A stretch of 64,000 nucleotides of DNA from Oidiodendron maius Zn (Eukaryota; Ascomycota; Leotiomycetes; Myxotrichaceae). Made by a program: the position numbers and the translations under genes. Under the pieces are notes generated by a model that made no database searches, was not told where the DNA came from, and saw nothing but the letters and a program-made list of their open reading frames with translations. Every line of letters starts with the position of its first letter. Within the stretch, counting starts at the first letter, position 1. The stretch spans positions 280,925 to 344,924 of the forward strand of contig KN832886.1 in NCBI GenBank assembly GCA_000827325.1, in the 5' to 3' direction. Positions 21,691-32,890 of this stretch are shown here, piece after piece.

Positions 21691-22105
21691 ATGGCGGAGC
21701 CTTTCGGCATTGTCGCCGGTGTCATTAGCATTACACCTGCTTTCACTGCCCGTGCTGACTTCCTCGAGTACATCCAGTTTGGCCGCCACCTTGGTCAGGA
21801 TTTCGGGGCCTTCAGTTTGCCCTCAACTGCGCGAGAATCCGTCTTATAGGATGGGGCGAGTCTGTTAACATCTATGACGATCCTAGACTAGGCAGGCAGG
21901 ATGTTAACCCGGCCAATATCCAACTTGTAAAAGATGCGTTGCTCCAAATTCTTGTGTTCTTTGCGGACACCGAGAGCATCTGCAAAAGATATAGGCTGAC
22001 TGCGAATGCTGGCGAGGATCTCTCAGCGTGTTCGATAAGCGATATGGATCCGAAGATGGTCAAACCCCATGATCAAGAACCTCGACGTAGCGCTAGGCGA
22101 AGACT
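21691..22105 (+). pseudogene. HeLo-domain (HET-S/LOP-B type) gene, frameshifted and truncated
   Basis: The start is typical of HeLo proteins: MAEPFGIVAGVISITPAF then FLEYIQFGRHLGQDF. At about 21800 the continuation moves to another frame (LQFALNCARIRLIGWGESVN, IYDDPRLGRQDVNPANIQLV, LQILVLFADTESICKRYRL), pointing to the loss of about one base in the TTT/GGGG tract there. The shifted frame stays open to a TGA near 22105. HeLo is an N-terminal helical membrane-targeting domain of fungal cell-death effectors controlled by prions or NLRs. What follows it in the family (prion-forming segment or longer C terminus) is absent. It ends against the 3' end of the convergent zinc-finger gene. Confidence 0.8.
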
Positions 22106-22309
22106 CGGAGATGCTTGAGCATTGGTTTTACTATTCCAGACCACTGAGCCACGATCGGATGGATGCCACTCGCAGTAATAGTGCATTGCGAACTCAGGGA
22201 ATTAAAGTCCTCTACGCTACTGCGCCCCGCAGTGCGACCTCCCCTGATCGCCTTGAACCCGCATCATCAAAACCGCTTTCCACATCCTCAGTATCCCGAC
22301 TCAAGCTTT

Positions 22310-23375
22310 TCATAGGCTCTGTCGAAAGATCTTTCGAAGCAGGTGTCTCAAGACAACATTGCCGCTTTCTTTGTCGAATGTGTTGCGAAATATCTTGCCT
22401 GTCTCCCTAGTGTAGGCTCGTAGCTCTGCCACATTGTAGAAGGTCTGAACCTTTTCCTCACTACCACTTCGTCCCCTTTCAATCAGATCAACAATATTGA
22501 CGTGTGTCCTTCGTGCAGCCTATGATCCGCGTCAGTATGAATCTGCCGAATTTCGTTGCACGGTCTCCTACCTCCTCGCATTGCTCACATGTTTTTGGAA
22601 GCGGCTTGACACCAATTGCGCGACAAAGCGCATACCAGGCAGTCAAATTGTTCTCTGCACCGTACCACATGTGCAGTTCGCTTTGCAGCGCGTCTTGATA
22701 TCTGTTCCACGCATCGTCTGACGTGGCACTGCTACGGCGCCACCGCTCGTGTCTCCGCAAGTTGGTATACGAAGTAGCTGGTGGGAGAGAAGGATCATAA
22801 TCAAACATTGGGAAAGAGCGGAAAAAGACATCCAAAGGGGTTTCCGTATCCTGTTGGTGAATGCGAGAGTCCCGCAGGTGCTGCTCCAACGCCTCTTCGC
22901 TACCGAAAGACCGATCACAGTCCTTGCATTCGAAGGACGGGGCATGCGCTGGTGAATCCCGCAAATGCTGTTCCAACGCCTCTTCGCTACTGAAAGATCG
23001 GTCACAGTCCTCGCATTCGAAGGACGGGGCATGCGCGGGTGAATCCCGCAGGTGCTGCTCCAACGCCTGTTCGCTGTCGAAAGATCGATCACAGTCGTCA
23101 CAGTCATGGGACGGAGCATGAACCGGGGAGTCGCGTAAGTGCTGCTGTAATGCCTGCTCGTTGCCGAAGGATCGATCGCAGGTCTCACAGTCGAAGGACG
23201 GGGCATGCGCTGGTGAATCCCGCAGGTGCTGCTTCAATGCCTCTTCGCTGTCGAAAGATCGATCACAGTCGTCACAGTCATAGGACGGAGCATGAACCGG
23301 GGAGTCGCGCAGGTGCTGCTGCAGGCTTTCATCGCTAACGAAAGATCGATCACAGAGAATACAGCGGGAACTCAT
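22310..23375 (-). CDS. C2H2-like zinc-finger protein with six near-identical fingers
   Basis: Exon 1 (23375-22572) and exon 2 (22519-22310), separated by a 52-bp intron (GTAGGA..CATAG), give 337 aa. Six fingers of 29 residues each have the form C-x2-C-x12-H-x6-H with invariant CDRSF, QHLRDSP and HAPS; the long His spacing resembles U1/matrin-type more than classical C2H2 fingers. After them comes TPLDVFFRSFPMFDYDP and a Trp-rich helical region (NRYQDALQSELHMWYGAENN, CRAIGVKPLP), then exon 2 with THVNIVDLIERGR and a basic end. This finger-plus-tail layout recurs in fungi; function is unknown, with nucleic-acid binding likely. The fingers are nearly identical at DNA level. Confidence 0.85.
22851..23372. 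repeat. 87-bp tandem repeat array encoding the zinc fingers
   Basis: Six consecutive units of 87 bp (29 codons). For example GGTGAATCCCGCA at 22951 recurs at 23038 exactly 87 bp later. Units differ at few positions, and the differences are shared between alternate units (DCDDCDRSFDSE versus ECEDCDRSFSSE versions), as expected from unequal exchange or gene conversion. Confidence 0.9.
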
Positions 23376-24010
23376 AGTGTTAAAATTTTCTTACCAGTGT
23401 TGATTCAATTGCCCAGAAGAAGAAATGATGATAATCAGAAGCTGTGAGTCGACAGTCTCATTATTTGTATGACCGGACGAGCGAAATGTCGGCGGGGAAG
23501 TATGTCGTGTAACTGCAACTCTACACTGTCGTCCAATGACCCGGTGACACACAATCTCCGTCATATCCTCTGAATAAAAATGTTTTACCTCCGGACCGCT
23601 ATTCAAATATCTCGCTTTGATGAAGTAACTCCTATCTCCAATAAACTGTATTGTAGAAGAGGCCTCATATCCCCTGCTGATATCGCCTCAGTCCAAGACA
23701 GGGAAGCCATGGACGCCCTTCGGCTTATTCAAGTGGGCCAGAAGGACCTCGACAGCCGTCTTGTGCGTGTCGAAGATGTGATTTTAGAGACCAAGGAAAG
23801 CCTTAACCCCAACTACGCCTCGGAGATATCAAATCTGTTTCAAAATTTGTTATGCAACGATCGTAGCTCGGGAAGTTCTCAGGCATAGATCAAGATAGCC
23901 GGGATGTGGCGTTACTACAGAACAGCTCTTCGGCCCTAGATCCGCCGATTAGAAGGACTCGCGACATCAAAGACCAAATGGTTGAAGAGGAACTAGAGCA
24001 GGGGGGATAG
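23376..24010 (+). other. Open fragment of unknown identity downstream of the zinc-finger start
   Basis: The region starts with the zinc-finger promoter (minus strand). From 23580 to 23888 a frame encodes REAMDALRLIQVGQKDLDS and a helical, charged continuation; after its TAG another frame continues (QNSSSALDPPIRRTRDIKDQ) to about 24010. The composition suggests a coiled-coil stretch such as occurs next to HeLo or NLR N-termini, but I do not recognise a family. Probably a gene remnant. Confidence 0.3.
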
Positions 24011-24760
24011 CTGAAACCACTTTTGATACCGTCGATAGGATAATAGATAGCATAACTAAACCTATAGTATTTTCTTATCGCAAACCGAAGCCTTGTAGAG
24101 AAACAGCTAAAAAGCAAGGACACACTAACCATAACTTCACATACTCGCGAGGGAGAGACCCGAGAACCTAAATAATAGATTCATCTGAGTTTCTCGCCAC
24201 GCAGGGATGGACGTCATCCAATCTAAGATTATTTCGTTCGTGCAGTTAAGAAACCCCTTGACATAAAGGGTGGATCCACGGACACAGTCCTGACTAATAC
24301 AATCACTTCCGTACCACTGTAATGAAGAATAAAACTAAATCCGCATTGCCGTCAGCTAGCACTTGTGCTTAAGTTACAAGCACAACGTACTGTGATAGCC
24401 TTGATTTCACATTGCTGGTTCCTACTATAGCCCTAGATAAATAATTAGAATAGGAGATAGACATAATTAGTGTCTTTGTAAATAGGAGAAGAAGCTATAT
24501 CTCAATTACTTTCTTTCATGATTCCTGGATTAGATGTGGGCGCATAGTCATGCTTTTAGGCGCATATTTGATCATAATCTTGAATTAGAGTAAAGCTAAT
24601 CGTATAAACGTATTCAAGCAGATTGCGCAATTTGATTTAAAAACATCGTTCCCATATCGAGTTTCTCTTCCAGTTCGTAAACATTAGTCCCTTTATTCTC
24701 AATTCCAATCAGCTGCGTCGAATCTGCTTGAGTCACTTCTACAGCAGGATTGTTCGTTAA
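24011..24760. other. Gene-free stretch
   Basis: AT-rich, with no credible open frame or repeat that I can see. Confidence 0.4.
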
Positions 24761-25600
24761 TCACCAGGCATAGATTAATCCGGCGACAAGAATCAAGCCA
24801 GCGAATAAGGCACCGATATGGCTTCCAGCAATAGAACTGGCATCATTTTTGCTGCTCTGGCTCGGGGACGGCGTAGAAGTTGATGTTCCTGAAGAGGATT
24901 CGGTCGATGAAGTAGTAGTCGAAGGAGGAGGGGTCGAAGAAGGGGAGCTCGAAGAGGGCGTTGAAGAGGCGGCGGTTGACGAAGACGAGCTCGTCGGCGT
25001 TGTTGTTGGAGTAGTGCTTGAAGGCGTAGTACTTGCCGGAGTGGATGATGAGGCTGTCATTTTATTATGCAAGTCTTCTTAGATGAGAATGGGGATAAAT
25101 TTACTTGTTGTGCTAGTCTGAGAAGCTGAAACGGTGCGGGGGTAACCTGCTCCATTGCAGTAGCTTTCATATAATGAGATCGCATTGCTAATCTGTAGGA
25201 AATATTACTTGGCGGACTTATTAAGCTACAGATTAGCAATTCTTACCTCGGTAGTGCCTTTGCAGAGTGTATTAACACACGTGCTCAGAGCTGTACTTGC
25301 GCTCTTGTCTTGGATCTGGGTGCAATAGCACTCATTATAGATTGTGCTAGATCACCATCAGTTAAACAAGAGCATAGGTCCGGGTACAAACCAAACATAC
25401 CTGGTGCATCCCAATTCGAATACAAGGTAGTCTGCCACATCGAAGCTGTTGTAGAATACGCAACTCTGAACACAGGCTGGCTGAACCGAGAATGCCGCTA
25501 GGCCTGTAATACTAACAGTTGCAGTGTCAACATTCTGTGCGGCACCAATTGTAACTAGAAACAGAATCAAAATGTCAGCAATATAGTTTGGGCCCTTCAT
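24761..25600 (-). CDS. CFEM-domain GPI-anchored cell-surface protein
   Basis: Four exons (25600-25401, 25346-25247, 25192-25105, 25053-24761; introns of 51-54 bp) give 226 aa. An N-terminal signal peptide (IADILILFLVTIGAA) precedes a CFEM domain with all eight cysteines in order: PACVQSC, LGC, NECYC, STC, TLC, SYC. A long Ser/Thr/Pro stalk and a hydrophobic C terminus (HIGALFAGLILVAGLIYAW) indicate a GPI signal. CFEM proteins sit on the wall or plasma membrane and some bind haem. Between the third Cys and the CYC pair the residues are TSTIYNE, so the Asp that ligates haem iron in Csa2/Rbt5-type domains is absent. Haem binding is therefore doubtful; a structural or host-interface role is as likely. 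Confidence 0.9.
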
Positions 25601-28600
25601 TCTTCCGTCACGTCACTATCGACGTTTCTATGGAGCTAAACACAGACGTACTGTCATTCCAGACTTCCCGGATTGTCGAGCAATGGCGATTTTATACCCC
25701 CCCCGCACCCGGCCCTTAACTCCGCCCCTTTTCACATCGCTTATAAAGATGGGCTCATGACAAGCTTTTCAAAACTCAGATCCGCCGGCCCACTAAACGG
25801 TCTTAAAACTCGTGAGATATATGCCGCTGCCAATCCTACGTTGCGTTACGTCTTTCAGCTCACCGCCACAGCGTTCACGAGCAGGACATTATTGGAAGAT
25901 GCAGTACAATATATAGTGTGAAATAGACACCCATTGGAGCGGAGCTGTCCAAGCGTGCAGTGGCGCGGAGATGCGGAGGTTGGGGGCGATGAAGCGGGGA
26001 CGTCGGGCAGAGTTGCGGGGGGGCCAGATGCGTCTTCACCAGGGAATTATATGAACTTTGGCTGCCTGACATGCTAAAACGGGAAACCAAGACTGCGCCC
26101 ATCAGCTTGATGTCGGTGCAATTATTCCCGCTCTCCTCTATTTTCCTCAATCTGCTAAGAGTTACCGACACATGGCTAGCCCACAGAATTCAACGGTTCT
26201 CAGCCCCGCCGATAGTGCCATGGCCCGTGCCACAGCCGTTTTGACAAGGTCAGTGCGTGCCCCTTTCAGCCCCATAACGGGCCGGCCACGTTCTCCGCGC
26301 CGAGAAGAGATGCAAACTTAGATCCGAGTACTTTGGGCACAGACCTTGGCCGAGGCATTTTTCTTCCGCATGCTGAAACAGAATATGATGAGAGCGTAAG
26401 TTTGATTAAGCAGAAGCATAGGCTTGGATTGGCCAAATTATGCTGGGTCTGGGGTATCGCAGTATGGTATAACGAGTCTGGCATTCTAGAAAGGAGGATG
26501 AGTGTGGGCTGGAGCACGACTGGGAATCGATATAGACAGCCTCGATTACCTTTGAAAGAGACTGCCGAGAAGAGAATGATATGAAATCAAAATAGAGTGC
26601 TACTGTAAAATAAAATGACGGGCGCGAAGGAAAGCAAACGGTGTCGAGCTATTAATAGTACACCATCCCGCTCCACCCCTGTGCTACCCTCACCACCTTT
26701 ACCACCAACAACAGGGGTGTGTCGCGGTCTTCTGAGCGATATGACCTCTCCTATAGGTGAAGATAAAAGTTGTCCCAGAAAACCATCTTGAGGTTCCGCA
26801 TCAAGATGATAAAGATTAGAATGCCTGCAGCTTCACGAGCTTAGGCATCAATATATGTCTCGGGCCATGAAATTTGCCCATTCTAAACTCACAAGTCAAA
26901 TATTTTGTGCTCAATTTATATTGATTCCTCTGGAAGCAAGGAAAATTTATAGTCTAGGACTAAAGAAGTTTTATTACATCGTGAGATGTACCAGAACCTC
27001 GGTTCGTTAAAGGCCTTGTCGGCTCCAGTTCACTCCATGGCAACCAAGAAACCAAGAAGAACGTTTCTAGGAGATCTTCTGAGCAAACAATCTCACGAGA
27101 GCCATAAGGCCTTGTCAAGCCGGCTAAAGAGAGAACTTACAAGTATGTTAAACTCTCGGAAGTGGGCGGTATGGGATTGTTGATAAAGTAGAGTGTGGTG
27201 GTAAGTTCTTAGAGCAAGCTATATTTGTAATAAAATTGATTTGAATTTTCAAAGTCTCTACACGTCATGTCCGAATGGAGGAGATAGTATCGTACCAATA
27301 TAACATTCTAATAATCTTTTGTCCTTCCCGATCAATCTCAGCTTACTAGCACTTGCGTGGGATGTAAATTCCAGCTTCCTTTAGCATTCTCCAACAGTTA
27401 AGCCACCTGGGATGTTATTTCTAACGAGCCATTGTCAGAAAGCATCGAATGTGCTTATAAAATTGAATCGCACGCTGAAATGATAATGGCATAACATGCT
27501 CATATAGATTTGAAAAAAAAAATTACTCAGATCAATCAAAACGTTGTCAATTTAATCCTATAAGCTTCTAGAGTTTCTGGGAGCATACGGGGATCTGAGC
27601 TCATAATCTCTCCTGTCTCTTTATGTTTGAAGTAGTCATAGAACTCTGGGTCACTCACGTCTGGCTAGTGGTCGATGCGTTCCAGTCACGCCCGAAAGAT
27701 GTCAGCCTCGGGTCGTCAGCTGTGGATTCGTTAGTTTCTGTGTTCAAAAATCTGAACAGGTATCGGTTTCCTTGGCCCCAGCATCCTAAAACTTTCTAAG
27801 TTGATGGCAATGGGCCGAGAAGAGACGACGCATCGCTTAGTCCATGGACTCAGAAGGATCTTGTTCGTGTCTTTGTGACGGAGTTGCAAGCAACCCAAAA
27901 CTCTCATCTGGAAAGAATCGATATCGTACATTCCAGTTTCATTCTTGACTGCCATATTTATTGTGGAATGCTGAGATGATAGTTTGAAGTAACTGAATAA
28001 GTGCTGCATACTATTATGAAAGAGACCAATTGCTCGTAACAGCGGTGAACCCTTTTGTATCCCAGTGGTTGGTTCATTTGTAAATGCGCTGACCAACCGC
28101 AATCCAGTATTTGTTACAACTTATCAAGAATATTTCAGTAACCTTTATCGATGTCTTTTAAGTCTCTCTTTCAGTCGTTGTTAAGGTCTTGTTTTGAAAG
28201 GGTAACATCGGCATCTTAAAGGATAATCAAGAGGCTTCTGGCCCTATTTAATCACAACTAGTCAGGACAAATCAATGTTCTATGTAGGCAACATGCTCAT
28301 CTGAGATAGCCTCGAACTAACTTAGCACGTCGATAAATTTCTTCCGGATCTTGTTGCAAAGCTCGATGGCTGTAATGCTGAACACCTTGAGCTGTGATCA
28401 CTACCGGCACTACCTGTTAAATAATCCGCCTTCCGTTCTTAGTTGACTAAGCTCAGTGTCTCTCTGCAGTTAACGCGATTAGAAGTGTACTATAGGTACA
28501 GAATTGCCACTATTTCCTCCCACAACCATAGGACCGTCGTATTCTAGGATATACGCCATCTAGCCAGCCGCATCCTAACGTTCGTTCGGCAAGCGATTCT

Positions 28601-29019
28601 GCTAGCCGCATCCCTTAGACGGTTACCACTTCGTTCCGAATTTTGCCTGTATTTGATAACCTTCTGCCAGCAACAATGCCGCTGTCTGCACAGTTGTTTT
28701 ATTCATATTCTGCCCCAGAGTATGCCATTATCTCGCAGCACCAGTGGCTGGCTTTATACCTGTTCTCGAAGAGCCTGCGCCAAAACCGCGGACTTTTTAG
28801 TGGATGTCTTCTGGCCGTGACGCGCTCTCCCCGAGGAATTGAGATGACAGTGCTGTTATACGTCTTCGTCTCGTAGAAGGAGATTCCCTCTTAAAAGAAG
28901 AATCCTCTCACCTCTTGGTATTTGGGTCCGGGTACTGGTGGCCGCGTGGTTAGATAGCAGAGGTAGTAGAGGTTTAGCTAAGTATAGTTTGTGCCTTGAT
29001 TATTTGCGATATCAATTAT
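25601..29019. other. Long gene-poor interval with unassigned open frames
   Basis: Nothing is convincing over 3.4 kb. Frames worth a look: 25673-25921 (+), 26333-26584 (+), 26986-27183 (+, basic, TKKPRRTFLGDLLSKQ) and 27731-28102 (-, 123 codons, complete from ATG to stop, no domain recognised; its end faintly resembles C-terminal ends of HET proteins). The remainder is AT-rich spacer. Confidence 0.3.
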
Positions 29020-30823
29020 TTAGTAATGCCAATCCAGCCCTAACTGCCACCACCTACACCTCTCGTTCGCTGCCGGATCGGCCATCATGCTAATACCCTC
29101 TATTCCAAGTTCCATTACCTGGGCGCTTTCCCCATACCGCACAAAGGTACCCACACCTTCCACACCTGTCGATGGATTCCCATACTTCGCAAAATTCAGA
29201 ATATAATCCTGCAAAACACCTGCAACTGTCACATTGAATGCCTCCGTATCATAGCTCGAACCAAACGGCCCGCTGTAAAACGTATATGGGAGGTCAGAAC
29301 CATGTGTTCCAGGCGGGACGGCGAAGAGGTAGGCGAAAGTGCGGTTGAGGAATGCGGTGTCGAGATAGAATGTATTACATCCGACCAAGATATCGGAATT
29401 CAACAACACCACGCGCTCGAGATTGCTGCTATACAGCCGGCTGCCGTCGAAGATCGGTGGGTAGAGCACATTCGTCACGTAGTCAATCAACGTCTCATTG
29501 TTACTCGGGAACAGCGTAGCCACAAATGCGTCAAAGCTATCATCATCAACAATATTAGGATCCGTGAAAAGTGGCCCTTCATCCGAGTTATGTGCTACTA
29601 TCACTTCTACCGAGTGGTCGAATTGGCCGCTCCCGAGCAGCTTTCCAACGTATTCGGGGACGAAGGTGCCGTCGACCTCGGGCCCATAGACAAATTCGCC
29701 ATATGGAGAGGCGCCGGTTTGGACTTGGTTGGCCTGGATGAGCACGGCTGACGGTAGAGTGCGCGCCTCTGCGATGGTTGAGACATTCAGTAAAGCGAGG
29801 AAGTTTTGAGTGGCATTCTCTTGGTAGGATGCGGGTCTGAAAGGGAAGAAAGCAGGGGATTGAAGTATTACGCGGTTGAAGGGTGCACGGGGTCCTTGGC
29901 CTCCGTGTGCCTGACATTTAGGCGTTAGTATATCCCAAGAAGTAAGTGGGCGACAAAACCTAGGTGATAGCTTACCGTAATCTGAAGCAAGATCGAACCC
30001 GCACCAGCTGATTCACCCATCACCGTCACTCGCTCGGGATCACCTCCGAATTTGTGGATATGCTGTTGCACCCACTCGAGCGCCAATCTCTGATCCAGCA
30101 ACCCCGCATTCGCAACACCATCCTCCTGCAACGTTGGTCCAGAAATGAAGCCAAAGGCACCCAGACGGTAGTTGATTGCAACGAAAATCGTGTCTTCGTC
30201 CTCCGCCATGATCTTTCCTGGCGTCCCCTCCATATCCTTATACCCTTCGGCGTACCCACCTCCATGGATCCACACCAGCACCGGCGCCTTTGGCGCACAA
30301 GTGCCAGCAGACTTGAGGACATTTTGGTGCACAATGAGGTCGAGAAAGAGGCAGTCCTCAGTAGTACGGGGGTCTGGGGGGAGGTCGTCGAAGTTGATTC
30401 CGGGTGGGAAGGCGGAGGGGTTGAAGGGGAGGCCTGCCGTGTAGTTTGTGACGAAAGCTAGACCTTCGAGGATCCAGTTTGGAAGACCTTGGGGGCAAAT
30501 TCGTCCTATTTCTCCTGTTTGCACGGACGTGCGGTTGGTGCTTGGTAGTTCAGGTGCTCGGAAGCGAAGGTCGCCTGTTGGAGGGGCTCCATATCGCACG
30601 TTGGAGAAGCTGTAGAATCCACCAGTTTCCTCCACTGCGATCAGTACTTTTCAAGATGCGTAGATTTTTAGAGGGTAATTACATTGAAAGTCGTTGCCTG
30701 ATAAAGCTCATAGCCTAGATCCACGACTGGCAAGGGGGTGGAAGTGGAGTTTGTTTGATTCTGCCCTAAGACTAGGTCTACAAGCTGCCAACACAGCACA
30801 ACCAATGTACCGAGATAGCGCAT
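29020..30823 (-). CDS. Secreted type-B carboxylesterase/lipase
   Basis: Three exons (30823-30683, 30629-29976, 29910-29020; introns of 53 and 65 bp) give 561 aa. A signal peptide (MRYLGTLVVLCWQLVDLVLG) is followed by FNETGGFYSFSNVRYGAPP across the first splice site, the oxyanion region WIHGGGYAEGY, nucleophile elbow GESAGAGS (Ser254), acidic region NSDEGPLF and His468 in PGTHGSD. Several N-glycosylation sequons are present. The enzyme hydrolyses carboxylic esters outside the cell. The acceptor of intron 1 was placed at GTGGAG|GAA because it restores the conserved FNETGGFY. Neighbouring DNA to the right is transposon-rich. Confidence 0.93.
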
Positions 30824-31050
30824 CCTGAGTTACCTGTTTAGCGTGTGACGACAGTGCAAACATCTAGTAAGGTTCGAGGGGCAGAGAAGCGCTCCGCCGA
30901 CCAAAAAGAGGATGGGTAGAGGTTCAATGATAAAATATATATCCACACACGAAGTGGATAACCTGGAGATCAATATACTCCCGGCAAGAACAAGAAGGTC
31001 TTCAACATGTGCAGTCTTCCCGGCACATCGCCTCGGCATTGGTTATTGTA

Positions 31051-31383
31051 GGGGACCAGCTAAATCCCCGCCCCGACTTAGCTAAATCCCGCCGTTGCCT
31101 AAATCTTCAGAGCGATCAAAACACTACCTACCTATTAAAAGATATATCTATATAGGGGGTCAGACACCCCCCGAACCCCCCGAGAATAATCCTAACCAAT
31201 CCTAACCAATCCTAACCTCTAACCTCCTAACCGTTGTGTTTTTACAGTTATAATTGTCTCTAAAAAGGCTTCACAAATACTTGATGCCTTATAAAATCTT
31301 ATATAATAATTCTTCGCGTAACTATCTAAGAGAGGAAAAGTGGCCGGGATTTAGCTAACACTAGCGGGGATTTAGCCGGTCTC
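31051..31383. mobile_element. MITE-like element A (~333 bp) with imperfect terminal inverted repeats
   Basis: The left end GACCAGCTAAATCCCCGC (plus a second AGCTAAATCCCGCC block) is repeated inverted at the right end (GCGGGGATTTAGCCGGTC plus CGGGATTTAGCTAA). TA dinucleotides at 31049-31050 and 31384-31385 could be the target duplication. There is no coding capacity. The inside carries a short CCTAAC/CCTAACCAAT repeat at about 31190-31225. Confidence 0.7.
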
Positions 31384-31391
31384 TACCTGTA

Positions 31392-31830
31392 ACGGATTTG
31401 ATAAGCGAGGTGCGAATGTATGCGAGCCGCGCAATGTTATTTTACCGCAAAATTATCAAAAACTGCCCCTCTATTATATCAACAACAATAAAATATATTA
31501 CTCTATATAATATACCTATATATTAATCTATAGTCTAGAAATACCTAGTTTAATTTATAGGCAATATAGATAGATTATTTGCCTTAAAAGCTAGAATTTC
31601 TCAAAAATACCTCTTTTTAGTACTTAAATTTTATATTTAAGTGTTTCTAGCAGTTTGAAATCTTAAAACTTAGCTTATAGTTATTACAGTAGCTAGGAAG
31701 CTTCAAATCTCAGGTTTAAACCTTATAGGTCTTGTGGTTATTAATATAATGGGGGGTGGGTTTTGATGATTTTGCAGTAAAATTGCATTACGCGGCTCGC
31801 ATACATTCGCACCTCGCTTATCAAATACGT
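31392..31830. mobile_element. MITE-like element B (439 bp) with ~60-bp terminal inverted repeats and TA target site
   Basis: The left terminus ACGGATTTGATAAGCGAGG is found inverted at the right end (CCTCGCTTATCAAATACGT), and the match continues about 60 bp inward (GTGCGAATGTATGCGAGCCG) with a handful of mismatches. The element is flanked by TA on both sides (31390-31391, 31831-31832), the signature of Tc1/mariner-superfamily insertion. The interior is AT-rich and non-coding. It lies 6 bp beyond the right flanking TA of element A. Confidence 0.85.
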
Positions 31831-32096
31831 TAATATCAAGAAATAATGTGCTAATAATACAGTAGAAGTCGAATAAAGTGTCGCTAGATTTTTAGTTAAT
31901 TATTTTAATAAGCTGCGGGGTATGCTTTGTGGCTTGTGTAGCTTTGCGGATACTTGTACCGGCGAGGTAACCAGTGAGGTAGGAATCAGCGGGAGCCCAC
32001 CTTGTCCAAAGTAAATCATCACTTCTCTTCTCACCCCTCCAATTCTTTCTCTTTTCCCACCCTGCTAGAGCCAGCGGCTTCGTGTCAGCCACGATC

Positions 32097-32890
32097 ATGG
32101 CGCCGCAACTTGAAGCTGCACAGCATATTTGATCAAGGCATTACTAAAGAAAGGGTTTGAGACCAAGCTAATAGCCTCAGAAGCCTCGTCCAGCGTGTGC
32201 GCCATCTATAGAAATGCCACCCCAAGTACACATAGTGTCGGCTGTCGTAGCCGTATTACATTATCTATGCGAAAATCCCTCTGTGATATGCTAGTCGAAC
32301 GGCCTTACCTATATCGATGCGAGATGGTAAACTTGCTCTCTCGCCGGTTTCATAAAAGGATATCGGAAAGATCGCTCGGTCGGACTCTGCGATCAGTAGG
32401 CTGGACGAGAACAAAAATCCATCGCACCGCCATCGCACAACAACGGGATACCGACCTTCGACATCACTATCTACATAGGATACAAGTCATACCAACTTGT
32501 CTTTGTTGATGAGTCTGGTTGCGATGGAAGGGTTGGATATCGGCGTTGGGGGTTCTCCCAGGTCCCAGTTACAAAGTTCGGTTGTGGAAAAAGACGGCAC
32601 GTTCTTCCGGCATACGCGGCGCAAGATGGCATCATTCTGAGGCTAGTATACTAAGGATCAACACAGTGATTTGTTTGAGGACTTTACGGCCCAGTTGTAA
32701 TCGTAGTGGATAACGCTTCTTGGCATCATTCAGAAAAAGTCCTATAGATATGCCGAGACGAGGAATAGTGTTCGAGTTCCTATTACCATACTCGCCTGAC
32801 TTCAACCCTATTAAGGAGCAATTTGGAGTGCTCAATATTCACGCCTACCCCCGGACCCTTCTATGAAATAGAGATATAATAGAAACATAA
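32097..32890 (+). pseudogene. Dead Tc1/mariner-type (DDE_3) transposase gene
   Basis: The parts are in order but in broken frames. An N-terminal HTH region (KGFETKLIASEASSSVCAIY, starting from MAPQLEAAQH with a stop soon after) is followed by a second HTH (ERPYLYRCEMVNLLSRRF, SERSLGRTLRSVGWTRTKIH). The catalytic core has VFVDESGCDGRVGYRR (first Asp), VIVVDNASWHH (second Asp) and LLPYSPDFNPIKEQF (final acidic residue). At least three stops or frameshifts separate them. I could not define terminal repeats. It may have supplied, or belong to the same superfamily as, the TA-flanked MITE 0.3 kb upstream; their ends have not been matched. Confidence 0.8.

Noticed and set aside
22069-22410. Plus-strand 113-codon open frame after the HeLo pseudogene
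   Set aside because: It overlaps antisense the second exon of the zinc-finger gene, whose protein is consistent; the plus frame is a shadow.
22851-23372. CRISPR-like regular repeat
   Set aside because: The 87-bp units are contiguous and coding (zinc fingers), without spacers, in a eukaryotic genome.
24849-25082. Acidic Val/Glu-rich plus-strand frame
   Set aside because: It is the reverse of the Ser/Thr/Pro stalk of the CFEM protein.
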